Position numbers and translations under genes: made by a program. Under the pieces are notes generated by a model. It had not been told where the DNA came from. It saw only the letters and a program-made list of their open reading frames with translations, and did not search any database. DNA of 62,108 nt from Lachnospiraceae bacterium (lineage in GTDB: Bacteria > Bacillota > Clostridia > Lachnospirales > Lachnospiraceae), in NCBI GenBank assembly GCA_017405805.1, contig JAFQZU010000011.1, forward strand, positions 1 to 62,108. Reading direction: 5' to 3'. How positions within the stretch are numbered: the stretch's first letter is position 1; each line of letters opens with the position of its first letter. Of this stretch, positions 1 through 8,932 are shown one piece after another.

Positions 1-404
1 CACCACTCCCTCACATAGCAAAACGTGGTCACAGTTGCAGCTTTCCTGGTCATTGTGACCACGAAGGTCAATTCTATGACCACCACTTCCTCACATAGCA
101 AGACGTGGTCACAGTTGCAGCTTTCCTGGTCACTATGACCAGGAAGCTCAATTCTATGACCATCACACCTCAACATAGCAAGACGTGGTCACAGTTGCAC
201 CTTCCCTGGTCACCATGACCACGAAAAAGCATTCTATGACCACCACACCCTCACATAGCAAGCCGCGGTCACAGATACGCCTTTCCTGGTCACCATGCCC
301 GCGAAGAAGCATTCCCTGACCACTGACCACTGACCACCACACCACTGACCACCACACCACTGACCACTGACCACCACACCACCACACCACCGACCACCCC
401 CAAA
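1..404. repeat. 80-bp tandem repeat array (locus 1) and heptamer tail
   Basis: About four 80-bp units fill the left edge; the anchor GTGGTCACAG recurs at 25, 105 and 185, and a CGGTCACAG variant at 267. Each unit carries one GTGGTCAC box and two opposed TGACCAC-type boxes. From about 318 to 400 the array decays into a simple repeat of TGACCAC and CACCAC words. 80 is not a multiple of three, so the frame rotates and the array is not a repeat protein. The same family occurs at 30243-31010. The array lies just beyond the terminator of the minus-strand ilvC gene and may continue left of the window. Confidence 0.9.
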
Positions 405-440
405 ACCAAAAAGCCCCGCCGGCAAAACGCCGACGGGGCC
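405..440 (-). terminator. Rho-independent terminator of ilvC
   Basis: On the minus strand an 11-bp GC-rich stem (GCCCCGTCGGC with GCCGGCGGGGC, one G-U) closes a GTTTT-type loop and is followed by CTTTTTGG. It starts 28 bases after the ilvC stop codon. Confidence 0.85.
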
Positions 441-467
441 TTCTCCTCTCATTTTATTTGAAACTAA

Positions 468-1511
<1,044 letters not shown>

Positions 1512-1583
1512 TTATAAATGTTTTTATTGAAATCCCGTCCTGCATAAAGATGCGCGGAGCAGGCACAATGAACCTCTTGTGAC

Positions 1584-1637
1584 GTCTGTCGATTTAGATG
1601 CGTCTGTCGATTTAGATGCGTCAGTCGATATAGATGA
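1584..1637. repeat. Three 18-bp tandem copies across the ilvN stop
   Basis: Units 1584-1601 and 1602-1619 are identical; 1620-1637 differs at three bases. The ilvN stop codon (1621-1623) lies in the third unit, which encodes the last residues (VIYID), so the two extra copies form the start of the 3' untranslated region. This looks like local tandem duplication of the gene end. Confidence 0.9.
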
Positions 1638-2127
1638 CGTTCTTGGTTCCTCTTCCCAGTCCCGCGACGCCCGTGCGCGCGAGCTCCAGGATCTCATAGC
1701 CGCTCAGGAGCTTGATGAAGGCGTCGATTTTGCCGGAGTTGCCGGTGACCTCGATCATGAGGGACTCGCTGGAGACGTCGATGATATTGCCGCGGAAGAT
1801 TCCCGCCAGCGCGATCACGTTTTCTCTCTGGCTTGCAGTCGCTCTGACCTTGATCATGGCCAGCTCGCGGAAGACACTCTCCTCCGGTTTCAGCTCGTGA
1901 ATGTCGCGGACGTCGAGGAGCTTGCCGACCTGCTTCTCGATCTGCTCCATGATGTCGTCGTCGCCGCTGGTCTTGATGGTGATCCGGGTGATGCGGGGAT
2001 CGGCCGTGACGCCTGCGCTGATGCTCTCAATGTTGTATCCTCTTCGCGTGAAAAGACCGGAAATGCGGCTCAGGACGCCCGACGTGTTGTCTACGAGGAT
2101 CTGAAACACTTTTATATTTTCTTTCAT
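1621..2127 (-). CDS. ilvN: Acetolactate synthase small (regulatory) subunit, IlvN/IlvH type
   Basis: Regulatory subunit that binds the acetolactate synthase catalytic chain and gives valine feedback control. The 168-aa form starting MKENIKVFQ is chosen because GGAAGGA lies directly upstream of this ATG; the frame is open 21 codons further up without a good site. An N-terminal ACT domain (residues about 4-75, with NTSGVLSRISGLFTRRGYNIES) is followed by the C-terminal ALS-small domain (FRELAMIKV, then IIDVSSESLMIEVTGN). It is paralogous to the ilvH gene next upstream, yet has its own near-consensus promoter, so the window carries two regulatory subunits for one catalytic subunit. Confidence 0.93.
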   Translation of the reverse strand: MKENIKVFQILVDNTSGVLSRISGLFTRRGYNIESISAGVTADPRITRITIKTSGDDDIMEQIEKQVGKLLDVRDIHELKPEESVFRELAMIKVRATASQRENVIALAGIFRGNIIDVSSESLMIEVTGNSGKIDAFIKLLSGYEILELARTGVAGLGRGTKNVIYID

Positions 2128-2199
2128 GAGTTCCTTCCTATCCCTGTTAAAATGCATATTCATGCACTTTTTGAGGGAACAGCGGCACAAATTAGGGTT

Positions 2200-2228
2200 A
2201 TTATACCGCTGTGTCGTACTAAAGTCAA
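2200..2228 (-). promoter_or_regulatory. SigA-type promoter for ilvN-ilvC
   Basis: Minus-strand -35 TTGACT (2223-2228), 17-bp spacer, -10 TATAAT (2200-2205). The predicted transcript starts about 65 bases upstream of the ilvN ATG. This internal promoter separates ilvN-ilvC from ilvB-ilvH. No T-box or leader-peptide attenuator was recognised in the leader. Confidence 0.8.
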
Positions 2229-2234
2229 ATACCT

Positions 2235-2278
2235 AAGCCCTACTTGTTGTCCGAGCAAGCCCTACTTGTTGTCCGAGC
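2235..2278. repeat. 22-bp tandem duplication across the ilvH stop
   Basis: Two perfect 22-bp copies (2235-2256 and 2257-2278). The ilvH stop codon (2262-2264) lies in the second; the first lies just past the gene end. It is the same kind of event as at the ilvN stop, about 640 bp away, but with a different sequence and length. Confidence 0.9.
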
Positions 2279-2747
2279 ACTTCATCATGGCCAGCGTCCC
2301 CGTGCGGGAGATCTCCACAATGCTGATCCCCTTAAGGGAATTGAGAAAGATCTGCACGCGCTCCGGCGTGTCGCACATCTGGATCATCATGGTCGTGCTC
2401 GACATATCGACGATCTGTGCGCCCATAATGTCGCAGTTTTCCATGATATCCCGGCGCGTGGTCCGGTTGTATTTGACCTTGAGGAGCAGAAGCTCCCGGT
2501 TGATGCTCTCCGTCTCGTCAAAAGTCTTGACCTTGATGACGTCCAGCTTCTTATTGAGCTGCTTCTCGATCTGCTCCAGCGTCCTTTTGTCGCCCGCGGA
2601 GACGATGATCATGTTGGAGACTTTCCTGTCGTCCGTCTCGCCGACCGCGAGGGAATCGATGTTGAAGCAGCGCCGCCAGAAGAGGCCGGCGACCTTACAC
2701 AGAACACCTGCTCTGTTTTCCACCAGTACTGAATAAATCCGCTTCAT
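2262..2747 (-). CDS. ilvH: Acetolactate synthase small (regulatory) subunit, second paralogue
   Basis: 161 aa beginning MKRIYSVLVENRAGVLCKVAG, the typical ACT-domain start of acetolactate synthase regulatory subunits. The C-terminal half keeps ESINRELLLLKV and the MGAQIVDMSSTTMMIQM segment of the ALS-small domain. The start is 11 bases after the ilvB stop with a purine-rich GGAGGGAGCGGG upstream, so it should be translated with ilvB as the catalytic/regulatory pair. It is clearly diverged from ilvN (for example TRRDIMENCDIMGAQ against SQRENVIALAGIFRG), suggesting an old duplication rather than a recent one. Confidence 0.93.
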   Translation of the reverse strand: MKRIYSVLVENRAGVLCKVAGLFWRRCFNIDSLAVGETDDRKVSNMIIVSAGDKRTLEQIEKQLNKKLDVIKVKTFDETESINRELLLLKVKYNRTTRRDIMENCDIMGAQIVDMSSTTMMIQMCDTPERVQIFLNSLKGISIVEISRTGTLAMMKCSDNK

Positions 2748-2758
2748 CCCGCTCCCTC

Positions 2759-4399
2759 CTATGCCAGCGAATTCGGATCGACCATGACCTCTAAGAGCAT
2801 GGTCTCGTCCGTCGCAAGAAATGCGTCGATCTTATCGAGCATGTCCGCCTCGTCGCTGATCCGCAGATACGGTATGCCGTATGCGGCGGAGAGCTTCTCC
2901 AGATCGGGGCTGCCGTCCAGATTAATGACCGAGAAGCGGTCCTTGTAAGTGAAATGCTGATACTGGCGGACCAGGCCCAGAACGCCGTTGTGCAGGACGA
3001 CGATCTTGACATGGACGTCATACTGCTTGAGGGTGGCCAGCTCCATCATGGTCATCTGGAAGCCGCCGTCGCCGCACACTGCCACGACCTGCTTGTCGGG
3101 CGCGCCGATTTTGGCGCCAAGCGCAGCGGGCACGGCATATCCCATGGTCCCCATTCCGCCGCTGGTCAGGAACCTGCCTTCGCGGATCCTGACGTTGGCG
3201 CAGGACCACATCTGGTTCTGCCCCACGTCCGCCACGTAGACGGCGTCTTTTTTCATGGCGCGGGAGAGCTCCCGGATGAAAAAAGAGGGTGCCACGGTAT
3301 CGGGATTTCCGTCGTCCTCGTCGCCGTAGACGGTCCGCGTGCGGGCGTTCATGCCGTCGTCCTTGTAGCCGTCCAGGCGGTCGATCCAGTCCGTATAGTC
3401 CGCTTCGATAACCTTCTGGTTAAAGTGCTCGAAGATATTCTTGATATCGCCCACCAGGGGGATCGTGGGACCGGCGTTTTTGCCGATCTCGGCGGGATCC
3501 ACGTCTATGTGGACGAGGACCTTGTTTTCCGTGATCAGGTCGGGCTGCGTGATCGAGCGGTCCGCCACGCGGGCGCCCACCATCAGGACCACGTCCGCGT
3601 CGTTCATGGCGCGGTTGCCGTAGACCTGCCCGTTGTTGCCGACCATGCCGTAAAAGAGCGGATGATCCGTGGGAAGGGTCCCCAGGCCCATCATGGTGCA
3701 GACCAGCGGGATCTCGTTCTCCTCGACAAAACGGCGGACCTCCTCCTTGGCCCCGCTCAGGTGTACGCCGCCGCCCGCGCAAATGATGGGGCGCCTGGCG
3801 TTCTTAAGGGCGCGCAGGACCTTGCGGATCTGCACGGCGTGCCCTTCCACCGTGGGCTTGTAGGTGCGGATATTGGCTTCTTCCGGATAGGAGAATTTCC
3901 TGATCTCCGCCATCTGGACGTCGATCGGCAGGTCAATGAGGACAGGCCCCTTTCTGCCGGACGTCGCGATGTAGAAGGCCTCTTTGATGATGCGCGGGAT
4001 CTCGTTCGGATCGCGCACGATGTAGCTGTATTTTACAAAACTCTCGCAGGCACCGGAGATATCCGCCTCCTGGAAGACATCGCTTCCCATGAGCTCCGAG
4101 TTGACCTGCCCGGTGATGCAGACCAGCGGAATGCTGTCCGCAAAAGCCGTGGCAATACCGGTGATCAGGTTGGTGGCGCCGGGGCCGCTCGTGACCACGG
4201 CCACGCCGGCCTTGCCCGTGACGCGGGCGTAGCCGCTGGCCTCGTGGGCGGCGTTCTGCTCCTGCCGCACCAGGATCGTTTTGATGGATGAATTCAGAAT
4301 ACTGTCATAAAACGGGCAGATCGCCACCCCGGGATACCCGAACACATGGGTGACGCCCTCCATCTCCAGACATTTTATGAGCGCATCTGTCGCTGTCAT
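2759..4399 (-). CDS. ilvB: Acetolactate synthase large (catalytic) subunit
   Basis: Thiamine-diphosphate enzyme joining two pyruvates, or pyruvate and 2-oxobutyrate, in the first common step of branched-chain amino acid synthesis. The 546-aa protein has the three expected domains. The N-terminal pyrimidine-binding domain carries the catalytic Glu (RQEQNAAHEA, about E47). The central FAD/transhydrogenase-like domain contains CAGGGVHLSGA. The C-terminal diphosphate-binding domain contains the GDGGFQMT...HNG metal-binding motif. It starts 50 bases after the tyrS stop codon with GGAAATAGGG upstream. The threonine dehydratase at 19253 can supply 2-oxobutyrate for the isoleucine branch. Confidence 0.96.
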   Translation of the reverse strand: MTATDALIKCLEMEGVTHVFGYPGVAICPFYDSILNSSIKTILVRQEQNAAHEASGYARVTGKAGVAVVTSGPGATNLITGIATAFADSIPLVCITGQVNSELMGSDVFQEADISGACESFVKYSYIVRDPNEIPRIIKEAFYIATSGRKGPVLIDLPIDVQMAEIRKFSYPEEANIRTYKPTVEGHAVQIRKVLRALKNARRPIICAGGGVHLSGAKEEVRRFVEENEIPLVCTMMGLGTLPTDHPLFYGMVGNNGQVYGNRAMNDADVVLMVGARVADRSITQPDLITENKVLVHIDVDPAEIGKNAGPTIPLVGDIKNIFEHFNQKVIEADYTDWIDRLDGYKDDGMNARTRTVYGDEDDGNPDTVAPSFFIRELSRAMKKDAVYVADVGQNQMWSCANVRIREGRFLTSGGMGTMGYAVPAALGAKIGAPDKQVVAVCGDGGFQMTMMELATLKQYDVHVKIVVLHNGVLGLVRQYQHFTYKDRFSVINLDGSPDLEKLSAAYGIPYLRISDEADMLDKIDAFLATDETMLLEVMVDPNSLA

Positions 4400-4449
4400 A
4401 TCGTTACCCTATTTCCTTCGTGATCTGTTCTGCTGTCAGGGACCGCCCG

Positions 4450-5694
4450 TCAGTCGCAGCGGACCTGCTTGTAGTTCTTCTTGCCTCTGCGGACCAGGAG
4501 CCCCTCCTTGAGCGCTGCCTTGTCGTATGTGACGCGGAAATCCATGACCTTCTCACCGGCCACAGTCACGCCGCCCTGCTGTACGGCTCTCCTGGCGTCG
4601 CTTCTGGAGGCGTTGAGTCCGCTCTTTACGAGGATGGTGAGGATATCGACCGTCCCATTCTCGTCAAAATCTTCCTCCTCAAGCACAGCCTGCGGCACAT
4701 TTTCCATGCTTCCCGCGCCGGCTGCGGAGAACAGCGCCTGTGCGCCTGCCTCAGCCTTCTTCGCCTCATCCTCTCCGTGTACGAGCGTGGTGAGCTCCCA
4801 GGCGAGGATCTTCTTGGCCTCGTTGAGCTGCGCGCCCTCCCACTTGTCCATCTCGTCGATCTGCTCGAGGGGCAGGAAGGTCATCATGCGCAGGCACTTG
4901 AGGACGTCGGCGTCGCCGATGTTGCGCCAGTACTGATAGAACTCGTAAGGGGTTGTTTTGTCGGGATCGAGCCAGACCGCGCCCTTCTGGGTCTTACCCA
5001 TCTTCTTTCCCTCCGAATTGAGCAGGAGGGTGATGGTCATGGCGTAAGCGTCCTTCTGGAGCTTCTTGCGGATCAGCTCGGTACCGGCGAGCATGTTGCT
5101 CCACTGGTCGTCGCCGCCGAACTGCATATTGCAGCCGTAGGTCTTGTAGAGGTTATAGAAATCGTAGGCCTGCATGATCATGTAGTTGAATTCCAGAAAG
5201 CTCAAGCCCTTTTCCATTCTCTGCTCGTAGCAGCGCGCCCGCAGCATCTCGTTGACGGAGAAATGCGCGCCGATGTCGCGGATGAACTCGATGTAGTTGA
5301 GGTCACGCAGCCAGTCGGCGTTGTTGACCATCATGGCCTTGCCCTCGCCGAACTCGATGAAGCGGCTCATCTGCTTCTTGAAGCACTCGCAGTTGTGGTC
5401 GATGGTCTCGACCGTCATCATATTGCGCATGTCCGTGCGGCCGGAGGGGTCGCCGATCATGCCTGTGCCGCCGCCCACCAGGGCGACTGGCTTGTTGCCG
5501 GCCTCCTGCAGGCGCTTCATCAGAAGAAGTGCCATGAAGTGTCCTACGTGCAGGGAATCTGCAGTGGGGTCGAACCCGATATAAAAAGTGGCCTTGCCCG
5601 CGTTGATCAGCTCCGCGATCTCTTTCTCGTCGGTCAGCTGGGCAAGCAGCCCTCTGGCTTTCAGTTCGTCATAAATAGTCATGCCTTTTTCCAT
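4450..5694 (-). CDS. tyrS: Tyrosyl-tRNA synthetase
   Basis: Class I aminoacyl-tRNA synthetase charging tRNA-Tyr. At 414 aa it has the HIGH-type motif HVGH (residues 49-52) in the Rossmann fold, the KMSKS-type loop as KMGKT, and a C-terminal S4-like RNA-binding domain (RRAVQQGGVTVAGEKV). The ATG at 5694 has AGGAG about 12 bases upstream. A second in-frame ATG at 5682 overlaps the gpsA stop as ATGA and could be the coupled start; either way the gene overlaps the end of gpsA. No T-box leader was seen, as expected for an internal operon gene. Confidence 0.96.
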   Translation of the reverse strand: MEKGMTIYDELKARGLLAQLTDEKEIAELINAGKATFYIGFDPTADSLHVGHFMALLLMKRLQEAGNKPVALVGGGTGMIGDPSGRTDMRNMMTVETIDHNCECFKKQMSRFIEFGEGKAMMVNNADWLRDLNYIEFIRDIGAHFSVNEMLRARCYEQRMEKGLSFLEFNYMIMQAYDFYNLYKTYGCNMQFGGDDQWSNMLAGTELIRKKLQKDAYAMTITLLLNSEGKKMGKTQKGAVWLDPDKTTPYEFYQYWRNIGDADVLKCLRMMTFLPLEQIDEMDKWEGAQLNEAKKILAWELTTLVHGEDEAKKAEAGAQALFSAAGAGSMENVPQAVLEEEDFDENGTVDILTILVKSGLNASRSDARRAVQQGGVTVAGEKVMDFRVTYDKAALKEGLLVRRGKKNYKQVRCD

Positions 5695-6692
5695 AGATCT
5701 ACACTCTCCTCTTTTCCTTCTCTTGTCATAAGCTCCCGCATGACTTTGGCGGGAGGCATATTATCGAACAGAACTTCATTGACGGCGTCAATGATCGGCG
5801 TCTCGATGCCGTATTTTTGCGCGAGCTGTCTGGCTGCTTTTGCGCTGTAGACGCCCTCTACTACCTGCTTGACTTCCTTCATGGCTTCGTCAGCCGACTT
5901 GCCCTGGCCGATGAGGATCCCCGCTCTCCTGTTGCGGGAATGCATGGAAGCACAGGTGACGATCAGATCGCCGATGCCGGTCAGCCCGGAAAAGGTCTCC
6001 GGCCAGCCGCCCATGGCGGTCCCGATCCTGGAGATCTCCGCGATCCCCCTCGTGATCAGCGCCGCTTTCGTATTGTCACCGCAGCCAAGGCCGTCCGAGC
6101 AGCCCGCCGCGAGCGCGATCACGTTCTTGAGCGCCGCGCCGACCTGGATCCCCAGCACGTCGGGGCTTGTGTATACCCGCAGCACGTCGTCCATAAAGAC
6201 GGACTGAATGTACTGCGCCACCTCCAGTCTCCCCGCACCCGCCACGATGGCGGTGGGGATGCGCCGTCCCACTTCCTCGGCGTGCGTAGGTCCGCTCAGG
6301 ACCGCACACTCCGCATAGGGGATCTCCTGTTTTAAGACCTCCGTCAGAGTCAGGAGCGTATCCTCCTCGATCCCTTTCGCGACGGATACGATCAGCTGCC
6401 CGTAGCGGCAGTACTGCTTCATCATGCGCGCCGTATTCCGGTAGAAAGGCGACGGCACGGCCAGGACCAGGATGTCCTTGTCCCGCATGACCTTCTCCAG
6501 GTCCGTATCCGCCGATACGTTATCCGGCAGAATGACCCCGGGCAGTTTTTCCTTCTGCTCGTGATCCCGGTTCAGCATGTCCACTTCCTCTTTGGAAATG
6601 GACCAGATTTCCACTTTGTGGCCGCAGCATGCCAGGTGGCTGCTCAGTGCGGTCCCCCAGCTTCCGGCTCCAATCATTCCTATTTTCGTCAT
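5679..6692 (-). CDS. gpsA: Glycerol-3-phosphate dehydrogenase [NAD(P)+]
   Basis: Reduces dihydroxyacetone phosphate to sn-glycerol 3-phosphate, the backbone precursor of phospholipids. The 337-aa form starting MTKIGMIGAGSWGTALS places the dinucleotide-binding GxGxxG at residues 7-12; the frame stays open upstream but would run into plsY. Family motifs include SVAKGIE, LSGPTHAEEV and the NVIALAAGCSDGLGCGDNTKAALITRG catalytic-lysine region. It lies 41 bases after plsY, whose enzyme uses its product, so the two act consecutively. Its end overlaps tyrS. Confidence 0.96.
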   Translation of the reverse strand: MTKIGMIGAGSWGTALSSHLACCGHKVEIWSISKEEVDMLNRDHEQKEKLPGVILPDNVSADTDLEKVMRDKDILVLAVPSPFYRNTARMMKQYCRYGQLIVSVAKGIEEDTLLTLTEVLKQEIPYAECAVLSGPTHAEEVGRRIPTAIVAGAGRLEVAQYIQSVFMDDVLRVYTSPDVLGIQVGAALKNVIALAAGCSDGLGCGDNTKAALITRGIAEISRIGTAMGGWPETFSGLTGIGDLIVTCASMHSRNRRAGILIGQGKSADEAMKEVKQVVEGVYSAKAARQLAQKYGIETPIIDAVNEVLFDNMPPAKVMRELMTREGKEESVDLWKKA

Positions 6693-6733
6693 GATCCGTC
6701 CGTTCCGGGCAGTCAGGACCGGCGGGGTTCCCG

Positions 6734-7399
6734 TCACAGATCCAGCTGCTCCTTGTTTTTCTTAAAAATATACGTCTTGCGTTCCGTGCCCGAAAGGAGT
6801 CTTTCAATGTTGGCGCGGTGCCGGTAGAAGGCCATAAAGGTCATGATCCCCTGGATCACGTACATCTCTATGAGACCGGCCTGGCTCGTCTCTTTGAAGA
6901 CGCCCATCTGCCCCTCGATGATCATCTGCAGGAAGGTTCCTCCGTAGAGCATGAGGGACCCCAGCGACACATACGACGTCAGCGCGTAGGGCACGGCAAA
7001 AAGCAGCAGCGCCGCCGGAAGAAAGGTCCAGTGATAGCCCAGGGCGAAGCCGCCCATGACCGCTACGCCCTTACCTCCTTTGAAACCCATAAAAAAGGGA
7101 AAATCGTGTCCCAGGACACAGCCCATGAAAGCCCATGATTTGAGCACATAGACCAGGTCCGGGCGGCTCTTTCCGAAAAGCGCGCTCACCAGGAGCAGCG
7201 CGAAAAAGCACTTGAAACAGTCCCCCAGAAAGACGATCAGGCCCGCCTTCGTGCCCAGGACGCGCATGGCGTTGGTGGTGCCTGCGTTGCCGCTCCCGAA
7301 GTCACGGATGTCGATGCCCTTGATCTTTCCCAGTATATAGGCAGTCTGGAAATTTCCGAATAAATATCCGATTGCCAGACAAATGATCCTGTAAAGCAT
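6734..7399 (-). CDS. plsY: Acyl-phosphate:glycerol-3-phosphate acyltransferase
   Basis: Integral membrane enzyme that transfers an acyl group from acyl phosphate (made by PlsX, encoded at 26021) to glycerol 3-phosphate, the first step of phospholipid synthesis in Gram-positive bacteria. 221 aa with about five hydrophobic segments and the signature loops FGSGNAGTTNAMRVLG and GGKGVAVMGG. It begins 17 bases after the der stop codon and precedes gpsA, forming a substrate-product pair. Confidence 0.95.
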   Translation of the reverse strand: MLYRIICLAIGYLFGNFQTAYILGKIKGIDIRDFGSGNAGTTNAMRVLGTKAGLIVFLGDCFKCFFALLLVSALFGKSRPDLVYVLKSWAFMGCVLGHDFPFFMGFKGGKGVAVMGGFALGYHWTFLPAALLLFAVPYALTSYVSLGSLMLYGGTFLQMIIEGQMGVFKETSQAGLIEMYVIQGIMTFMAFYRHRANIERLLSGTERKTYIFKKNKEQLDL

Positions 7400-7416
7400 G
7401 GTGAAACCTCTCTCCT

Positions 7417-8757
7417 CTACTTTTTGTCCTGTGAGCGCTCCCTGATAATGAAGCGCAGAGGCGTTCCCTTGAAGCCGAACGTATCGCGGATCCGGTTCTC
7501 CAGATACCGCTGATAGGAAAAATGCATCAGCTCTTTATCATTGACAAACAGCACGAAGGTCGGCGGCTTTACGCCCACCTGCGTGGAATACAGGATCCGG
7601 AGCATGCGACCCTTGTCGGAGGGCGGCTGCTGCATGACGCAGGCCTCGTTGATGATCTCGTTGAGGACGCCGGTCTGGATCCGCATATTCTGGTTTGCGC
7701 TGACCAGGTCGATCTCGTCGTAGAGCTTGGGCAGGCGCTGCCCTGTTTTGGCGGAAATAAAGATGATCTCCGCGTAGGACAGGAAAGAGAGTACGCTCCG
7801 GATCTTGTCGGTGAATTTCTTTACCGTCTGATTGTCCTTCTCCGGCAGGTCCCACTTGTTGACGGCCACGATGACCGCCTTGCCCTTTTCGTGGGCGATG
7901 CCCGCGATCTTGGCGTCCTGCTCGGTGATACCCTCCTGCGCGTCGATGACGAGGACGGTGATGTCGGACCGCTCCACCGCGCCCACGGTGCGCAGGATCA
8001 TATAGCGCTCCAGAGAGCCCTTGATCTTGTTCTTTCTTCTGAGTCCCGCGGTGTCGATCAGGACGTATTCCTTCCCGTCGTGACGGACCCGCGTGTCGAT
8101 GGCGTCCCGGGTCGTGCCCGCGATGTCGGATACGATCACGCGGTTCTCCCCGATCAGCCGGTTGATGATGGAGGATTTTCCCACGTTGGGCTTGCCTACG
8201 ATGGCCACATGGATCGCATCGTCTTCCTCCTCGGTGCCGGCGGCCGCGTCAAAATTCCGCACGACCTCATCCAAAAGGTCTCCCAGCCCCGTCTTATTGG
8301 CCGAAGATACCGGCCAGGGGTCTCCGATCCCGAGATTGTAGAATTCATAGACGTCCGCCATCTGTTTGGTCGGATTGTCCACCTTGTTGACCACCAGAAG
8401 GACCGGCTTTCCCGACTTGCGGAGCATGGTGGCGACCTTGGTATCCGAGTCGACGGGCCCGGTTTTGAGGTCAACCATGAACAGGATCACGTCCGCCATC
8501 TCGATGGCGATCTCGGCCTGCTCCCGCATCTGCGACAGGATGACGTCCTTGGTATCCGGCTCGATGCCGCCCGTGTCGATCAGCGTAAATTCATAATTCA
8601 GCCAGGTACAGTCCGCGTAGATCCTGTCACGCGTCACGCCGGGCGTATCCTCTATGATTGAAATCTTCCTTCCCGCCAGCGCGTTGAAAAGGGTGGATTT
8701 ACCCACGTTGGGGCGCCCCACGACCGCTACGACGGGCTTGTTCTTTCTCTTGCTCAT
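7417..8757 (-). CDS. der: Ribosome-associated GTPase Der (EngA)
   Basis: Double-GTPase needed for 50S subunit maturation. The 446-aa form starting MSKRKNKPVVAVVG is chosen because AAGGA sits about 5 bases before this ATG; the frame is open 47 codons further up through promoter DNA. Two tandem G domains are visible, each with its own P-loop (GRPNVGKS, then GKPNVGKS), DTxG and NKxD elements (NKVD, NKWD), followed by a C-terminal KH-like domain (PPTFVLFVND...RYLENRIRDTFGFKGTPLRF). It is the first gene of the der-plsY-gpsA-tyrS-ilvB-ilvH run. Confidence 0.96.
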   Translation of the reverse strand: MSKRKNKPVVAVVGRPNVGKSTLFNALAGRKISIIEDTPGVTRDRIYADCTWLNYEFTLIDTGGIEPDTKDVILSQMREQAEIAIEMADVILFMVDLKTGPVDSDTKVATMLRKSGKPVLLVVNKVDNPTKQMADVYEFYNLGIGDPWPVSSANKTGLGDLLDEVVRNFDAAAGTEEEDDAIHVAIVGKPNVGKSSIINRLIGENRVIVSDIAGTTRDAIDTRVRHDGKEYVLIDTAGLRRKNKIKGSLERYMILRTVGAVERSDITVLVIDAQEGITEQDAKIAGIAHEKGKAVIVAVNKWDLPEKDNQTVKKFTDKIRSVLSFLSYAEIIFISAKTGQRLPKLYDEIDLVSANQNMRIQTGVLNEIINEACVMQQPPSDKGRMLRILYSTQVGVKPPTFVLFVNDKELMHFSYQRYLENRIRDTFGFKGTPLRFIIRERSQDKK

Positions 8758-8801
8758 TCTCTTCCTTTTTAGAAAAATGCCTGATAAACCTAATTCTCTA
8801 T

Positions 8802-8830
8802 ATTTTATCCAATCTTCCGTCCCATGTAAA
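8802..8830 (-). promoter_or_regulatory. SigA-type promoter for der
   Basis: Minus-strand TTTACA (8825-8830), 17-bp spacer, TAAAAT (8802-8807), about 45 bases upstream of the der ATG. It is divergent from the prs promoter at 8849-8877. Confidence 0.65.
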
Positions 8831-8848
8831 GGAAGAACTATGATATGC

Positions 8849-8877
8849 TTGTAATTGAAACCTTCAACCGCTAAAAT
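8849..8877 (+). promoter_or_regulatory. SigA-type promoter for the PRPP synthetase gene
   Basis: TTGTAA (8849-8854), 17-bp spacer, TAAAAT (8872-8877), about 55 bases upstream of the ATG at 8933. No PurR box was recognised here. Confidence 0.6.
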
Positions 8878-8932
8878 AAGTTCATACACTTGGTACATCT
8901 ATTGTCTATGGCCACTGCAAGGAGAATTACGT

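Noticed and set aside
2128-2261. T-box or leader-peptide attenuator for the ilv genes
   Set aside because: No TGGGT-like T-box core, no run of Val/Ile/Leu codons and no terminator/antiterminator pair in the 65-base leader.
2954-4291. 445-codon plus-strand frame
   Set aside because: Antisense to ilvB; composition rich in His/Asp/Val/Leu typical of a reverse-complement shadow.
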